A stretch of 64,000 nt of DNA from Orobanche coerulescens (GCA_033398695.1 CM065804.1:49693501-49757500); one strand, 5' to 3'; numbered from the stretch's first letter, positions 44,868 through 57,727 are shown. The notes: generated by a model not told the origin, from the letters alone. Program-made: numbers and translations.

Positions 44868-47800
44868 TCAATGCCACAAACTATGGTATCTAATATCCAT
44901 ACTCTCCAGATGTCTCTCTAAGACCTTCTGAGATAGTGGCTTGGTAAGCGGATCAGCAACGTTATTTGCTGTGTCTACTCTCTGCAGTATAACATTTCCT
45001 TCCTGAACCATTTCTCTCACAAAATGATATTTTCTCGCAATATGTTTGGTATTGTGGTGAGCCCTAGGCTCCTTAGCCTGTGCAACAGCTCCATCGTTGT
45101 CACAAAACAGCGTCACGGGCTTCTCCACATTAGGAACCACTTGAAGTTCCTCAGTGAACTTCTTAATCCAAAAAGCTTCTTTAGCAGCCTCCGTGGCTGC
45201 TTGATATTCGGCTTGACATGTAGAGATAGCAGTCGAACTTTGCTTGGAACTTCTCCAAGAAACTGCCCCACCATTCAGAGTGAAGATATACCTTGATGTG
45301 GACATCTGAGCATCCATATCCCCCGAAAAATCTGAGTCTGTATAGCCCATCACTCTAATTTCTCCACCGCCGTATGTAAGAACCAAGTCTTTAGTCCTCC
45401 TTAGGTACTTAAGAATGTTCTTTACAGCAGTCCAATGTTCCTGCCCTGGATTTGACTGAAACCGACTTACTACGCTCACAGCATAGGCAATGTACGATCT
45501 AGTGCAAATCATAGCGTACATGAGGCTACCTACTGCCGAAGCATAGGGCACCTTACTCATTTCCTTTATGTCTTCCTCACTTTGAGGACACATCTCTAAG
45601 GAAAGTTTTGCACCATGTTGCATAGGAAGGAACCCTCTTTTAGAATCTTCCATCCTAAATCGCTTCAGGATCTTTTCTATATAGAGGGCTTGGAAAAGAC
45701 CTAACATTCTTTTCGCTCTATCCCGGTAGAGTCGAATACCCAGAATATAGGTATCTTCTCCAAAGTCTTTCATTGAGAACTCTTTAGAAAGCCAAGCTTT
45801 CACAGAACTGAGCATTCCTACATCGTTTCCTATAAGTAGAATGTCATCAACATATAGTATTAAGAATGCAATTTTGCTCCCACTAACCTACTTGTAAATA
45901 TAGGGCTCCTCTTCGTTTTGGAAAAAATCAAACTCTTTGACTGTCTCGTTAAAACAAAGATTCCAACTCCGTGAAGCTTGCTTCAGTCCATAAATGGCAC
46001 GCTAAAGTTTGCATACTTTATGAATATTGGTTTGAGATATGAATCCCTTAGGTTGTTCCATGTAAATATCCTCCTCGAGGAATCCATTTAGGAATGCCGT
46101 TTTCACATCCATTTGCCATATTTCATAATCTAAGTGGGCTGCTATGGCAAGCATCATGCCAATTGACTTAATCATAGCTACAGGCGAGAAGGTCTCGAAG
46201 TAATCGATTCCTTTTATTTGGGAATAACCCTTTGCCACAAGCCTGGCCTTATAGGTATCAACCTTGCCATCTCCATCAGTCTTTCTTTTATAGATCCATT
46301 TGTTTCCAATAGGCACTATGCCTTTAGGAAGATCTACTAAAGTCCAGACCTGATTAGCATGCATTGAGTCTATCTCAGCTTCCATCGCTTCTTGCCACTT
46401 GGTGGAGTCAACATCTACCATCGCTTGGTCGTATGTAGAAGGATCATTCTCTTGACTACTTTCTGTCATCTCATGGACAACCAGTTCCTGTTGATGAAGA
46501 TAGCCATACCTCTCAGGTAATTGAGAAATTCTACTAGACTTGAGAGGTTGTGTTTGTATTTTAGAACGTTGGGTTCTAATATCTTGCATAGGTGTCTCAT
46601 TTGGTGTTTCTTTTATTTCTTCCAAAGAAATATTTCTACTTGCCCCTCCTTCCTGAATAAACTGATCTTCCAGGAAGTGTGCTTGTATAACAACGATGAT
46701 CCTATGATCTTCGGGCAAGTAGAATAGATATCCCATGGAATCCCCTGGATATCCTATGAAACGACCTTTCACAGACCTAGTTTCCAATTTCTCTACTTTA
46801 GTCTTCTTGACATAAGCAGGCATCCCCCAAATCCTAATGTGATTAAGACTTGGTTTCCTACCTCTCTACATCTCATGTGGAGTCTTAGGAATGGATTTGG
46901 AAAGACATCTGTTCAAGATATGCGCAGTAGTAAGGAGCGCGTTACCCCATAGATAAATCGGTAGATCGGTATAGTTAAGCACGGAGCGAACCATGTCCAA
47001 CAAGGTTCGGTTCCTTCTTTCTGATGCACCATTTAATTGTGGAGTAGCTGGAGGAGTGAATTGTGACACTATTCCTAATTCTTTTAAGAACTCATCAAAT
47101 TCGGTACTCATGTACTCACCACCCTGGTCTGACTGAAGAGTCTTAACACGGTTACCTGTTTGATTTTCAACTAGGGCTTTAAATTCCTTGAATTTATCAA
47201 AAGCTTCAGACTTATGTTTCATTAAGTACACGAATCCATACCTGGTATGGTCATCAATGAATGTAATGAAATACTGAAAGCCGTCTCTTGCCACTTCAAA
47301 AGGGCCACAGACGTCGATATGGATCAATCCAAGTTTTTCAGCAGCTCTTTCAATAGTCCATGCGAAGGGTAACTTAGTCATTTTGCCTTGAAGGCAAGAT
47401 TCACAAGTTGGATAGGGATCTGATCCCAATGGACCCGTAAGCCCATCTTTCTTTATTATATGAACCTTGGTCTGACCGATATGACCAAGTCTAAGATGCC
47501 ACTTAAGTGCTTGGTTCGTTTCATCCCTACCACGCTTCCTAGTTATAGTGTTCACAGTTATTTTATTCTTTAGATTTAAATAGTATAAACCATTTAATAA
47601 TGTAGCAGTACCAACCAATTTATTTCTAAAATAAATACGACAGGACCCATCTCCAATAAAGCAGTGAAATCCCTTTCGGTCCATGACCGGAATTGATACA
47701 ATATTTTTGTGCCCCTTGGGCAAAACAAGTACATTATCTAAAGTAAGAATAAAACCAGATTCTAAATCCAATATAAGGGATCCGATATCAGAAGCCTCGA

Positions 47801-48060
47801 CACTATGCCCACTTCCGACGGTGACTATCACCTCCCCTGAATCCAGCTTCCTACTTCGTTACAGATCCTGATTCATTGTATAAATGTGAGAACTCGCACC
47901 GGAATCAAGTATCCAAGAAGTAGAATATACAGTTATAAAACAATTTGTTTCTAAAACCAGTAGTTCCGTACCTGAAGGCGCATTTCGGTCAAGATTTGGA
48001 CAGTACCTATTCCAGTGGCCTAGCTCACCGCAGTTGAGGCATACATCCGTTTACTTTGCC
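44868..48060 (-). pseudogene. Copia H pol (protease, integrase, reverse transcriptase, RNase H), few stops
   Basis: On the minus strand the order is: zinc knuckle CLNCGELGHWNRYC (about 48045), protease active site WILDSGASSHI (about 47900), pre-integrase WHLRLGHIG and CESCLQGKM, integrase LIHIDVCGPF, SDQGGEYMS and NGASERRNRTLLDMV, then reverse transcriptase QMDVKTAFLNG and LYVDDILLIGND, and RNase H with YTDSDFSGD, FCDNDGAVAQAKEP and NNVADPLTKPLS to the stop at 44868. From the protease on, one frame serves throughout; it is broken by stops near 47863, 46865, 46000 and 45888. All catalytic motifs are intact, so decay is by point mutation. The zinc knuckle is out of frame with the gag frame before it. 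Confidence 0.92.
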
Positions 48061-48121
48061 CCTTTGCTCTTTTGAACCATTGGGGCCTTGCCATTTCCCT
48101 TGTCGATCTTGGCTATTGGAC

Positions 48122-48808
48122 CTAACTGCTTCTTGTTCTTTTCTTCTTATTCTTGGACTTCCAAGTCCCAGAAGAAATCACAAGCGCAGCATCCTTTCCC
48201 TTTCCCTTTGTCTTCATCTGAGACTGGGCAGTCGTCAGTTTGTTCATTAGCCTAGCTAAGTTGCATGCAATCTCATTGCAGTTGAAGTTCATGACAAATT
48301 GTGAAAAGAAGTCAGGAAGTGACTGCAGGATAAGGCTAGTTTGGAGAGATGCATGCATCTGAAAATCAAGAGCTTCCAACCTCTCAATCATCGAGATCAT
48401 CTTGAGGACATGGTCCCCAACCCTCTCTCCTTCCTTCATCCTGGCGCCGAATAATTGCTTCGATATCTCATATCTAGCAATTCGGCTATGCTCTCCATAG
48501 ATCTCAGCCAGGTGCGATAAGATGGCTCTCAAAGACGTCATATTTTCATGGGCTCGTTGAAGCTCATTGGTCATTGAGCCTAACATGTACCCTCGCACTC
48601 TTATGTCGTCTTTTACCCATTTCTCATGGGCATCGACATCTTCCTGATTGGCTCGGGTTCTTGCAGGAGTCGCTGGGATGTCCGTCTCCAAGACGTATCC
48701 CAGCATTTCCATAGTTAGGACAATCCTCAAGTTCCGAAGCCAGTCCACATAGTTCGGACCAGTCAGGACGTTCTTTTCCAGTAATATGGCGAGTGGGTTC
48801 ATTGTCAT
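48122..48808 (-). pseudogene. Copia H gag, cut short by a frameshift before the zinc knuckle
   Basis: A 228-residue open frame from MTMNPLAILLEKN has the copia capsid pattern (NYVDWLRNLRIVL, SRIARYEISKQLFGARM, LQSLPDFFSQFVMNFN, LMNKLTTAQ) and a lysine-rich tail. It ends at 48122, and the CCHC knuckle lies about 70 bases on in another frame. It is a normal capsid in length and content, but lacks its nucleocapsid. Confidence 0.87.
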
Positions 48809-50351
48809 ATTGAGAGTTTTGTTAACTGCAGAGAATAATTTAAGATTCGTTAGTGATTGTTTAATTATGATCCGAGTAAAGAATTTAAGGACTTTCTTTA
48901 TTCATAACTCGGCTCCCACTATTTTATCGGCATTTACACACTCCCATGTTAAATCCGGAAGTCTTGAGTGACTTCATAGTGGTGATCGATTTCTTTACAA
49001 AGTTTAATAGAGGGCAACCCATACGGTTTATATTATATTATTCTTTATAAAGTGGTGTCTAATACCAACCCATCTAATGGATGATTCAATCTTCTTTTAC
49101 CCCTAGTTCACTTGCCCTCAACCCATTCGGTTTCTATGGCTCGCTGAACTATCTAAGTTTAAACCGTCAACTCCTATTAGTCTGACAATTGAATCTTACC
49201 CGGCAACCCATACGGTTTTATAGGGGTTTGATTTGTCACAACCAAAGACATCTAATGCACTATAGGAATTTATCGACTTTCCCCAAAAATATTACCCCGA
49301 CATACTCGGAAGAATAATATTCCGGTTTAGATTTTAATTTTCCATAAGTTTGACGGAGGGTAGGAAACCTCGTAACCTTTATAACTTACTGTTTGTAAGT
49401 GGGAGTATTAACGCGGTTATATGTTACACTTTGCACATTAATCCGTTTATAAGCGCGGTTTGTCGGTTTGTTTGTTTGTCATACAATATGAAAACATACA
49501 CAACCTAAAACTAACAACATGCAGTTCATGGACCATTCCTAGAACAAAAACATCGTAATCTAATTACATGTCTTCGGTCTTGAATCTTCGTCTTCTCGAG
49601 CGGATCTTCCTCCGGTCTTCGTCATTACATATAAATTTTACATTTGAAAAATTGCATCCTATACAAATTTTCTAGTAAAATAAATAAGCTCAAAACGGCC
49701 TTTACAACCCAATCGAATAAAACAAACGATTCAAAACTAGGTCCATGAACTACATCCCCATTCAAAATTAATGCAACAATTACATTAAAATAAATGGCAA
49801 TAATGATTAATCTAAAATTGATCTAATCAACAAAAATTAATCCAACAATTAGAATTAATCCAATTAATTCACTTAACCGTTAATTTTAATTTGCTCCAGA
49901 CAAAATAAATATTTTATTAAATTAATTCCCTTAAAATAAAATTACCATAATTATATTTTAGACAAATTAAATCCAATTTAATTTGTGGAAAATTAATTTA
50001 CCGAACGAAATATAAAAATGGAGTCGGAAAACACAAGGCCCGGGCAAAGCCATGACATGTTGACCCACGGCGATCGGCCAGCTGACCCAAATTTCCACGG
50101 TCCGACCAATTTTCCTGCACATCTTTTCGTCCCGAATCCAAAAAAAATATTTTTCTAATTTTTATATTACACAATTAAATCAGTTTTTAAAAAGAAAAAT
50201 AAATTTATATTGTAACATAAAATCATGAAAAATAATTTTTAGATGAACAATTAAACATCAACAATTAAAACAATTATGATTCTAAATCATAAAAAAAATA
50301 ATCAAGCATATCATATGCAAATATCGAATATACGATCGCAAAGATCTCGAT
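48809..50351 (-). other. Leader of copia H
   Basis: About 1.5 kb between primer site and gag with no supported gene. The phrase CAACCCATACGGTTT occurs three times with variants (49015, 49117, 49202). No tRNA-like module like those of copia I was seen. Confidence 0.6.
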
Positions 50352-50360
50352 CCGATACCA
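50352..50360 (-). other. Primer binding site of copia H (degenerate)
   Basis: TGGTATCGG on the minus strand, followed by ATCGAGAT; related to TGGTATCAGAGC but altered after the seventh base. Confidence 0.6.
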
Positions 50361-50374
50361 CTATTGGGGTTCAG

Positions 50375-52300
50375 TGATTAAAATCGAATTACGCAGCGGA
50401 AAATAAACCGGTTCAACCGGATAAAACCAAACCCCAAAAACGGACCGATCAAGCATCATATAAACGAATATAAATAACGAGTAATAAAATCCAAGAATAC
50501 TTAACCTCGTAGTCCTTTGATAATATAATCTTCGAAGGAAAAAACCCGAGCAAGCCTTTTCTCGATTACCGACACGAACACGAATCTAATTCGTTGTAGC
50601 TTGTTGAATGATCCAACACCGAAAATGCTGAATATCTCTACGTTATCACGCATCGGATATTGATCGGAAAAATAAAATATCAATTCGTTCTCAAAGAACA
50701 CGGCTAGGAATTGATACGGTATTTTTCTTCCCTTCTCTTCTTCCTTTTCTTTCTCTCAAAGATGAACAAAAAATTGAAAGAAAAATTTTCTCCCTCATAT
50801 TAAGTCACTCACGGCTGAAACTTCAACTCCTTTGTGGTGAGTTATGGTATGATTTTATAACATGATTGAAAAGATACTAAATATCAAGATTCTCATGTTA
50901 TCTTTTGTCTTCATGTACAAAAACAACTCAAACTAACCCCACACCACATCATGACAACTAAAGGAAGTATCATGCAAGGTGGGAGGAAAATGAGGGGGGC
51001 CGGCCCACTAGATTTTAGGTGAGAAAACGAGCCGTGCCACTCGGTTCATGTACCGGACGTTCGCGTGTCTAGTCCGTTAAATACACTTCGTTTTATCCCA
51101 AATGTATTTATACTTAATTAATTAATCCAATTAATTAATTTTATCAAATACAAAATTATAATAATATATTTCCAAGAAATAATTATTTATGAATTAAATT
51201 AATTACCCAGTAATTAATTTCAATTCACTAGACCGCATGATTTATCAAATAAATCAAATTAGATATCTAATATCCAATATTAATGAAGAGATAATAAATA
51301 TATATTTATCTATCAAATATCCTTGTGCGCGACTCCGTAGGTCCGTCTTAGTCGGCAATGGGAGGAACCAAGGAGTACGGGTAACACTTAGCCAGTAGTG
51401 CTTCATACTGTAACCCAACTAAGAACGAATGATCGGATCATTCCAAAATCATTATGTCGTGAATACCGTATAGGTATAAACCATTCAATCATATGTACCG
51501 GTCAAGTATTAGGGTCACGGTAAAGTCAAACCCTACTGTAACTTGACTCTATGCTTTATGTTAATGCAAACTGAGATCATGGAGCTCTCGTGTATCAAAT
51601 ACAACTAGCTCTAAATGCTTTGGCCAAAGACTTATAATCTCATTTGCTATTAACCGCATAGGACATTTACCTGCTCACTTACAAGAGAAAGAATTCTATC
51701 TTGGTATTCAGTAGAGACTGCTACTTGCCCATTAAGTTGCATTTCGAGGTTGACCCCACCCACCGGCGATTGGATCGAACTACTCTAATGACTGACTCAA
51801 TGTCACAAGCACATCTCCTACTGAAACCTCAAGTCAAAGGTCCACGTATACCTATCACAACCTTTCGATCTAGTCATTGACAAACCCTGAGTGATATCCA
51901 TGTGACGGAATCGAGGTGAGTCGTATTCGAGTACACTAATCTCATAAGCATACCTATAACGTGTGCTCCCACTTACTCTTAGTGAAGACCAACACTCTAC
52001 ATGTCAAAATACACGTTATACAAGTCTTGTCTAAACTTATTGCCCAGTTAAGTTTTATCGACTTGCGAACGAGTTAAGCATTCGAGCTCTAAACACTTCC
52101 AGTGCCTATCTCCTTATCTCCATAAGGAGTAGAATGTTTGCTCTCAAATGCAAGGACTATTATTCTATATATAAAATCACAATGCCAGTGATATACAATA
52201 ATATAGAAATAATTATTGCCTTATTAAATATTCATAATTACAATACAAATACTCTCACTCTCTCATCCTCTGAGTGGCATTCGAGGGCATATCCCTAACA
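50375..52300 (-). mobile_element. 5' LTR of copia H
   Basis: It is about 1926 bases, collinear with 42932-44852 with scattered differences. The minus-strand start TGTTAGGG is at 52300. Including TATTGGGGTTCAG (50362-50374) would bring the LTR to within one base of the primer site, the usual spacing. Confidence 0.88.
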
Positions 52301-52706
52301 TTAACATGATCGACAAGATCAAAAATGATGATTGAGGATTATTAACTGATGAATGAGTTGATCCTTAATGCTTACACAGGTCACACGTGCTCCAAAACAA
52401 TTAGTCATTAATCAATCATAACACTAATATCACATATAGATTTCAACAAAGCATGTATAATTAATGACATAATAAATGTATGAACATAAAGAGAATCGAG
52501 TCCTTACACAGGTCACACGAAGCTTCGAGGTCTCGCAATACTAGTCTCAACTGACGACGGCTCAATGAATGAATGACTCATGCAGTCGCACAAATATCAC
52601 GACTCACAAAACCCGACTGTCCAGATTGTCATAACCTGACAGTCCCACTACTACCGCGTCGGTAGAGCCAGATAACTCACATATCAGGGTATCTTGCAAC
52701 CCAAAT
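52301..52706 (-). other. Leader of element G, LTR side
   Basis: Untranslated; ACAGGTCACACG occurs twice (about 52376 and 52508). No gene is seen. Confidence 0.55.
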
Positions 52707-52717
52707 CTCTGATACCA
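52707..52717 (-). other. Primer binding site of element G
   Basis: TGGTATCAGAG on the minus strand, five to six bases after the LTR end, matches initiator methionine tRNA. It fixes 52723-56106 as the 5' LTR and the element as minus-strand. Confidence 0.88.
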
Positions 52718-53334
52718 TCTTCTGTAACACCCCCAAATTCTATTGGGTTATTACAGTATCGTGGATCCCACACCAGGAGATCCACCAGGTGAACATGACT
52801 AAAATACATTAAATTAAACAACAAGGGAAAATCATAGTCCCTACCATGATATCCGAAACAATATTCCGATAAGGAATTTCAATGACAACGATGGGCCTAC
52901 ATGGCCAAAAATAAAATACAACAACCTCTACGAGCATCTGCTCGGGTATACATAATGACATTAACTGACAAACTGGAGAACACTCCAACTGACTGACCAA
53001 CATGAACAACTCGGACTAGTATCGCTCGAATGCCTCGTCGCCATCATCATGACCTTGTGTCTCAACTCTCTCCTCGCAAGCACCTAAAACATGAAAACAT
53101 GTTCTGCCCTCACGGGGTCAGTCATCCAGATAATGAACATCAAATACATGTATAACATGATATGCATCCAAAGGCAGAATGAAACGGTACAATGATAATA
53201 ATAATACGAGATGCTCACAAACCAAGGTAAGAACCGAGCATTCGTGAAATACTATGCACACGGCATATGATCAATACCTGCTCAACAGGTTAAAGTATAC
53301 GTGCCCAACAGCAAATCAGCGATTCAGAACACCA

Positions 53335-54415
53335 TAATGAATTACACGAAGATGAACCAAACCAGAACTGAATTAAATATGAATCACAATGAATTACATG
53401 AAGATGAACCAAACCAGAACTGAATTTAATATGAATCACAATGAATTACATGAAGATGAACCAAACCAGAACTGAATTAAATATGAATCACAATGAATTA
53501 CATGAAGATGAATCAAACCAGAACTGAATTAAATACGAATCACAATGAACTATGTGAAGATGAACCAGACTAGCCCGAAGCTGTAACAATGAAGGCCGAA
53601 GCCATGGCACGAAGCCGTATCACAATGAAACCATCCAATGGCCGTTGACCTACTGAGCTGTACGTGTTGGGGGAAACAACCGCGAAGGTTCAGGCCCCAC
53701 TAAACTTACCCCATAATGAAACCATCCAATGGTCGTTGACCTACTGAGCTGTAGGTGTTGGGAGAAACAACCGCGAAGGTTCAGGTCCCACCAAACTTAC
53801 CCCATAATGAAACCATCCAATGGCCGTTGACCTACTGAGATGTAGGTGTTAGGGAAAACAACCGCGAAGGTTCAGGCCCCACCAAACTTACCCCATCGAG
53901 CACTAGCTGAGACTAGCCTCCAAAACACAATTAATCATAAACGGCAACGATCCCAAGATTACCGAATTCACGAGAATGATAGTGTGCTGCCTTGAGTCGG
54001 CCAACACGATAATGATGACTCATGGATGGGCACCGTCCTCGGTGGTCCCAATTCAATACCTCAATTACCTTAGAATGGTCAACCGATACCAACGACACAA
54101 CGTATGGGAACTATCCTCTACAGCCCCAATTCAATACCTCAATTGCCTTAGAATGGCCAACCGATAACAATGATGCAGCGGATGATTCAATACCTCGATT
54201 GCCTTAGAACGGCCAATCGATAACAATGATACAACGAATGATTGAGTACCTCGATTGCCTTAGAACGGCCAATAGATAACAATAATACAATGAATGATTG
54301 AGTACCTCGATTGCCTTAGAACGGCCAATCGATAACAATGATACAATGAATGATTGAGCACCTCGATTGCCTTAGAACGGCCAATCGATAACAATGATAC
54401 AATGAATGCCTCAGC
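53335..54415 (-). repeat. Three tandem repeat blocks in the G 5' LTR
   Basis: Same blocks as in the 3' LTR: about four units near 53335-53575, three units of about 91 bases at 53625-53900 (the 3' LTR has two), and six or so units at 54045-54415. The copy number of block two differs between the LTRs of one element. Confidence 0.85.
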
Positions 54416-55330
54416 ACCTTTAATCAGCTACCTACGACGAAGATGAGAACGAATACGATAATGCCTTCAGTCGGCCAATACAACATGAATGACAGGACGC
54501 CAACATTAATAACAATGATTACAACAATGTATTAGATCGACATCAATATTAACAACAACAATCGATACATCGATACCGCGAACCGGCTATCGACAATAAC
54601 ATTAACAACGAGTATCTCAATGCCTTACGGGCCATTAATGAACAATAGCAACGTTTGGCATAATTGCCGAAAGGTATCGTATCGAACGATCCCTAAATAT
54701 CAATGAACTTATGAAGAGTCTAAGTCTCGGAATGATACAACACATTCATACACATATATGATAACATTAATCTCATTGACTAGTACAAGTATAAAACGTG
54801 CCTCAACCGAAGGCGATGAAATCCTTCCATGAACAACGAACGGTGTCCTCCGATAAACACAAGTACTCGAACAACCTTGAATGAAATACAATTCATTCAA
54901 TATCGCAATATCATTCGAAATCAACACAACGACCGAAAGAAACTCTTTGAGACATTTAATCGAACACTAAATGTTCAAAGTTCCTCAAGAACCTAAGAAT
55001 CATCAATCGGGTTGAACGAATCGAAAATATGGATATACAATCCAAAGAACACGATTAATAATGTTCACTAGCATCAACCGATTCATTAAATTAGGACGAA
55101 CAACGAAAATCAAGAAGAAATCTCGAAAATCAAATTCTAGGAGATTTCAAGAAATTAACTCGATCTAACGAAGAACAAGGATTTGATGTTGATAAAATCA
55201 ACAAGAATCCTCGAAAACGCTTAGAAATCGAGTAGAATAGACCAAAAACTCCACTCCCTGATTTTCCCATCGCCAGCCGCCACTCGGGTGAAGAAATGTG
55301 ATGAAATGAAGTCTGTCCCGTCGCCCAGGC

Positions 55331-55615
55331 CTTATATGGCCGACAGAGTTACAGCCGTAACCGGAAGGGCCTTTCGTCCATAACTCGACACTTACGGTCG
55401 TACCCGATAGGTCCTTACGGCCGTAATCGGCATTCGTCCGGAAGCTGTCTGGCGCCCGTATGGCCGTAACTGACACGCCTTATGGCCATAATCGGCCTTC
55501 GTCCAGTCCATGCCTTCCGATCACTTACGGACATAATCGGAACCTTACCGCCGTAACTCGGCCAGGCCAGCACCTGCTCCAAACTGTGCGGCCGTGACTC
55601 GGCCGTGGCCACTTC
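55331..55615 (-). promoter_or_regulatory. U3 palindrome array (TTACGGCCGTAA) and TATA box of G
   Basis: About eight copies or near-copies of the perfect palindrome TTACGGCCGTAA lie between 55345 and 55600, directly upstream (minus-strand sense) of CCATATAAG. The arrangement parallels the arrays in L1, M and D, with a different core. Confidence 0.7.
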
Positions 55616-56111
55616 CGGCAGCCCGGACAACCTCGAAACCCGAACCTGAATATGAATTGAAGATACGGTTACGAAGTACTCGCAAAGACGAATCCAAGCG
55701 CTAAGATAACAAACGATTCCGACCACCCGAAGGCTTGAAATTCGACAACGGAAAGTAATTACCCCAAACTTTTGGGAAATTACGAAAATGGCCCAAAACG
55801 TCCAAAATACACGATACACGATCGAAACACCAAGCCAAAGCTCGCAACATGAATGATAACATTAAATGAACTTAGGAGAAACTCGAAACAATAGTTTTGG
55901 ATGAGATTCGCAAGAATCGAACTCAAGTGCGGAAAAGTCGTTTAAGAACACGGAACTCAACAAAACGATACCGAAACAAACTCGGATGACAAAACGTGCA
56001 GAATTACATATTCTCAAAATGACGATATGGTCATGAGCGAGTCGTCAAAACGGACTTCTGTCGAAAAAAAAGAAAATTACCGGAATCCGAAATTGCGGAT
56101 ATTACAGGTTT

Positions 56112-57214
56112 AATCCTACAACTTAGTCTTCAAGATACAGCAAAACGAAAATGTTGGCTGCAGCAAATAATTTGTAGGTGCTTTATATAGGAAAACTAAA
56201 ACACAAATCCAATAGGATTGAAGAAACTTTAAACTGTTGAGAAAGCAAACATTCTTTATTCATAAAGTATTCACGGTTAAAGTAGCATTTAATGCTGATA
56301 GGACAATATTTAATACGGCCGAAGAGACTACAGTTTGAAGAGCATTTAATGCGAGTAAAAAAAAATGCTTGAAGCATTAAATGCGCATCACCTTTAATTC
56401 AAAACATTCTGAAGTCGCCCAATCGGAGATGTCTTAATCTCACTAACCGGCCGACGACTATATTTATAACGAATCTATTTTCAAGGTTATAAATAGCCCC
56501 AAGCAAGAGGACATTGCCCATCTGGCGATCTAGAACCTTGACAATCTGAATATCAATCTTACAAGAGCACTATATTTCTTCAAGCATACAGCTTCATTAA
56601 AAGAGAAGAAATATACAAGTCTTCAACACGAACAGCACATCTACAGTAAAAACTCTTCGAGCCTACAGCTGTTGTTCGATCTTGTCATACCAATCTTACT
56701 GTTGAGTTTACTTAGCTCTATGTGGACTAAGCTAAGCTATTTATGACCTGTGTGGGACGAATAGCATTAAGGATGAAGATTCAATCTGTGTGAGAAGGAG
56801 CGAATCGAAAAAGCCAAAGCCAATCTGTGTGAACGGCCAAAGCTGCTGTCGGATGTATCAATCTATGTGAACGATACAGCGACGTGATTAGTTAAAATCA
56901 TATAGTTTTGTAGGCTATGATTATAATAAATAATTTACTCCTGTGTGGAGGACCAGTGGACGTAGAGGGGCTTACCTCTAACCATTTTAATCAGTATGCC
57001 TTTACTTATTATCTTTACTATTTTGTATTTGCTTGTGTGATTTTAGCATACATATCGCAAAAAACCCGTACGCAGTAAGCTAATAGGAGACCATTCAGTT
57101 GTGTATTTACGAAAACTTAATCTTAGACTTCCGCTATAAAAACAAACCTCAAAAAAGGATCCAGCTTATTCAACCCCCCTTCTAAGCAGTTTATACCGTA
57201 TATTGTGCCCAACA
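56112..57214 (+). mobile_element. Copia-type LTR K, second part
   Basis: It continues 25979-26140 after removal of element G; total LTR about 1265 bases. It contains TTATTCAACCCCCCTTCTAA near the end, a phrase typical of SIRE-like LTRs, and ends GCCCAACA at 57214, the inverse of the TGTTGGG start. Short repeated phrases CAATCTGTGTGA occur near 56780-56880. K sits against the copia J pol, so it was inserted into J or joined to it; the left duplication partner (CAAAG expected) is outside what I can find. Confidence 0.65.
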
Positions 57215-57501
57215 CAAAGAATACGACACATCAGGTTGAGCACATATCATCGCATACATGATGGACCCTATCACATATTCATAAGGAACTATACTCATTA
57301 TCTTTTGCTCATCAGGCCCTGATAGACACTGAATATTTCTTAGAGACTTACCATGAGACATGGGAAGAAAGCATTGCTTGCAGTATTTCATATTGAACCT
57401 ACCAAGAACTTTATCTATGCAAGTGCTTTGACTAAGTCTAATCATCCTATTGGATCTATCTCTTTAAATCCAGATGCACAATATTTATTGTGCCTCTCTT
57501 A
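57215..57501 (-). pseudogene. Copia J reverse transcriptase/RNase H junction, fragment
   Basis: The minus strand encodes SQSTCIDKVLGRFNMKYCK, LPMSHGKS, IVPYEYVIGSIMYAMICAQP and DVSYSL, the copia stretch between reverse transcriptase and RNase H. It is cut on the left by LTR K in the middle of the AQPDVSY motif and on the right by LTR D. An internal stop lies near 57465. Confidence 0.85.
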
Positions 57502-57727
57502 TGTAATATTCGGAATTTCTACTACTGTTATTTAATGTTATTTTATCCGAGTTATGTTGTACAGCGTGGAATCTGTACAATATGGATAAAATAAATAAAG
57601 TACTGAAAGATCTGTATTGGTATAATTATCGTACTTAGTCGACATTTGCATTTGAGGATACAGTGCGTCGTGTATACGTATCTAGTATGTCGAGACAGAC
57701 AAGGACGGTTGGAAATGGCTAAGTATA

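Larger units (their letters stand above)
42932..52300 (-). mobile_element. Copia element H, 9.4 kb, inserted in the leader of G
   Basis: LTRs at 42932-44852 and about 50375-52300 (minus-strand start TGTTAGGGATATGCC) flank a full-length copia interior in the usual order. Primer site TGGTATCGG (50352-50360) is two bases off the initiator pattern. The inner LTR border is uncertain by about 13 bases and no clear TSD was found, so one end may have been trimmed. Pol keeps one reading frame for about 3 kb with only a few stop codons, so this copy is less decayed than I or J. Confidence 0.9.
26141..56106 (-). mobile_element. Element G: minus-strand gypsy element, gutted and containing three other elements
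   Basis: Both borders are LTR ends on the minus strand: GGGGGTGTTACA (reverse complement at 26141) and TGTAATATCCGC (start at 56106). The flanks GGATT (26136-26140) and GGTTT (56107-56111) match at four of five bases, consistent with an aged TSD, and the two outer sides join into one LTR (K). Read 5' to 3' on the minus strand it has the 5' LTR, primer site, leader (with copia H), part of gag, then a break into the F' interior, and finally the 3' half of its own 3' LTR. Pol is gone. Confidence 0.8.
52723..56106 (-). mobile_element. 5' LTR of element G (3384 bp), complete
   Basis: On the minus strand it starts TGTAATATCCGCAATTTCGG and ends GGGGGTGTTACA. It contains a U3 with TTACGGCCGTAA palindromes, a TATA box (CCATATAAG, 55331-55339) and three tandem-repeat blocks in the transcribed part. 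Open frames such as 55415-55819 follow from the GC-rich U3 and are not supported. Confidence 0.9.

Noticed and set aside
55415..55819. 134-residue minus-strand open frame in the G LTR
   Set aside because: Arises from the TTACGGCCGTAA array, which is low in stops in this frame; lies upstream of the TATA box and has no family support.
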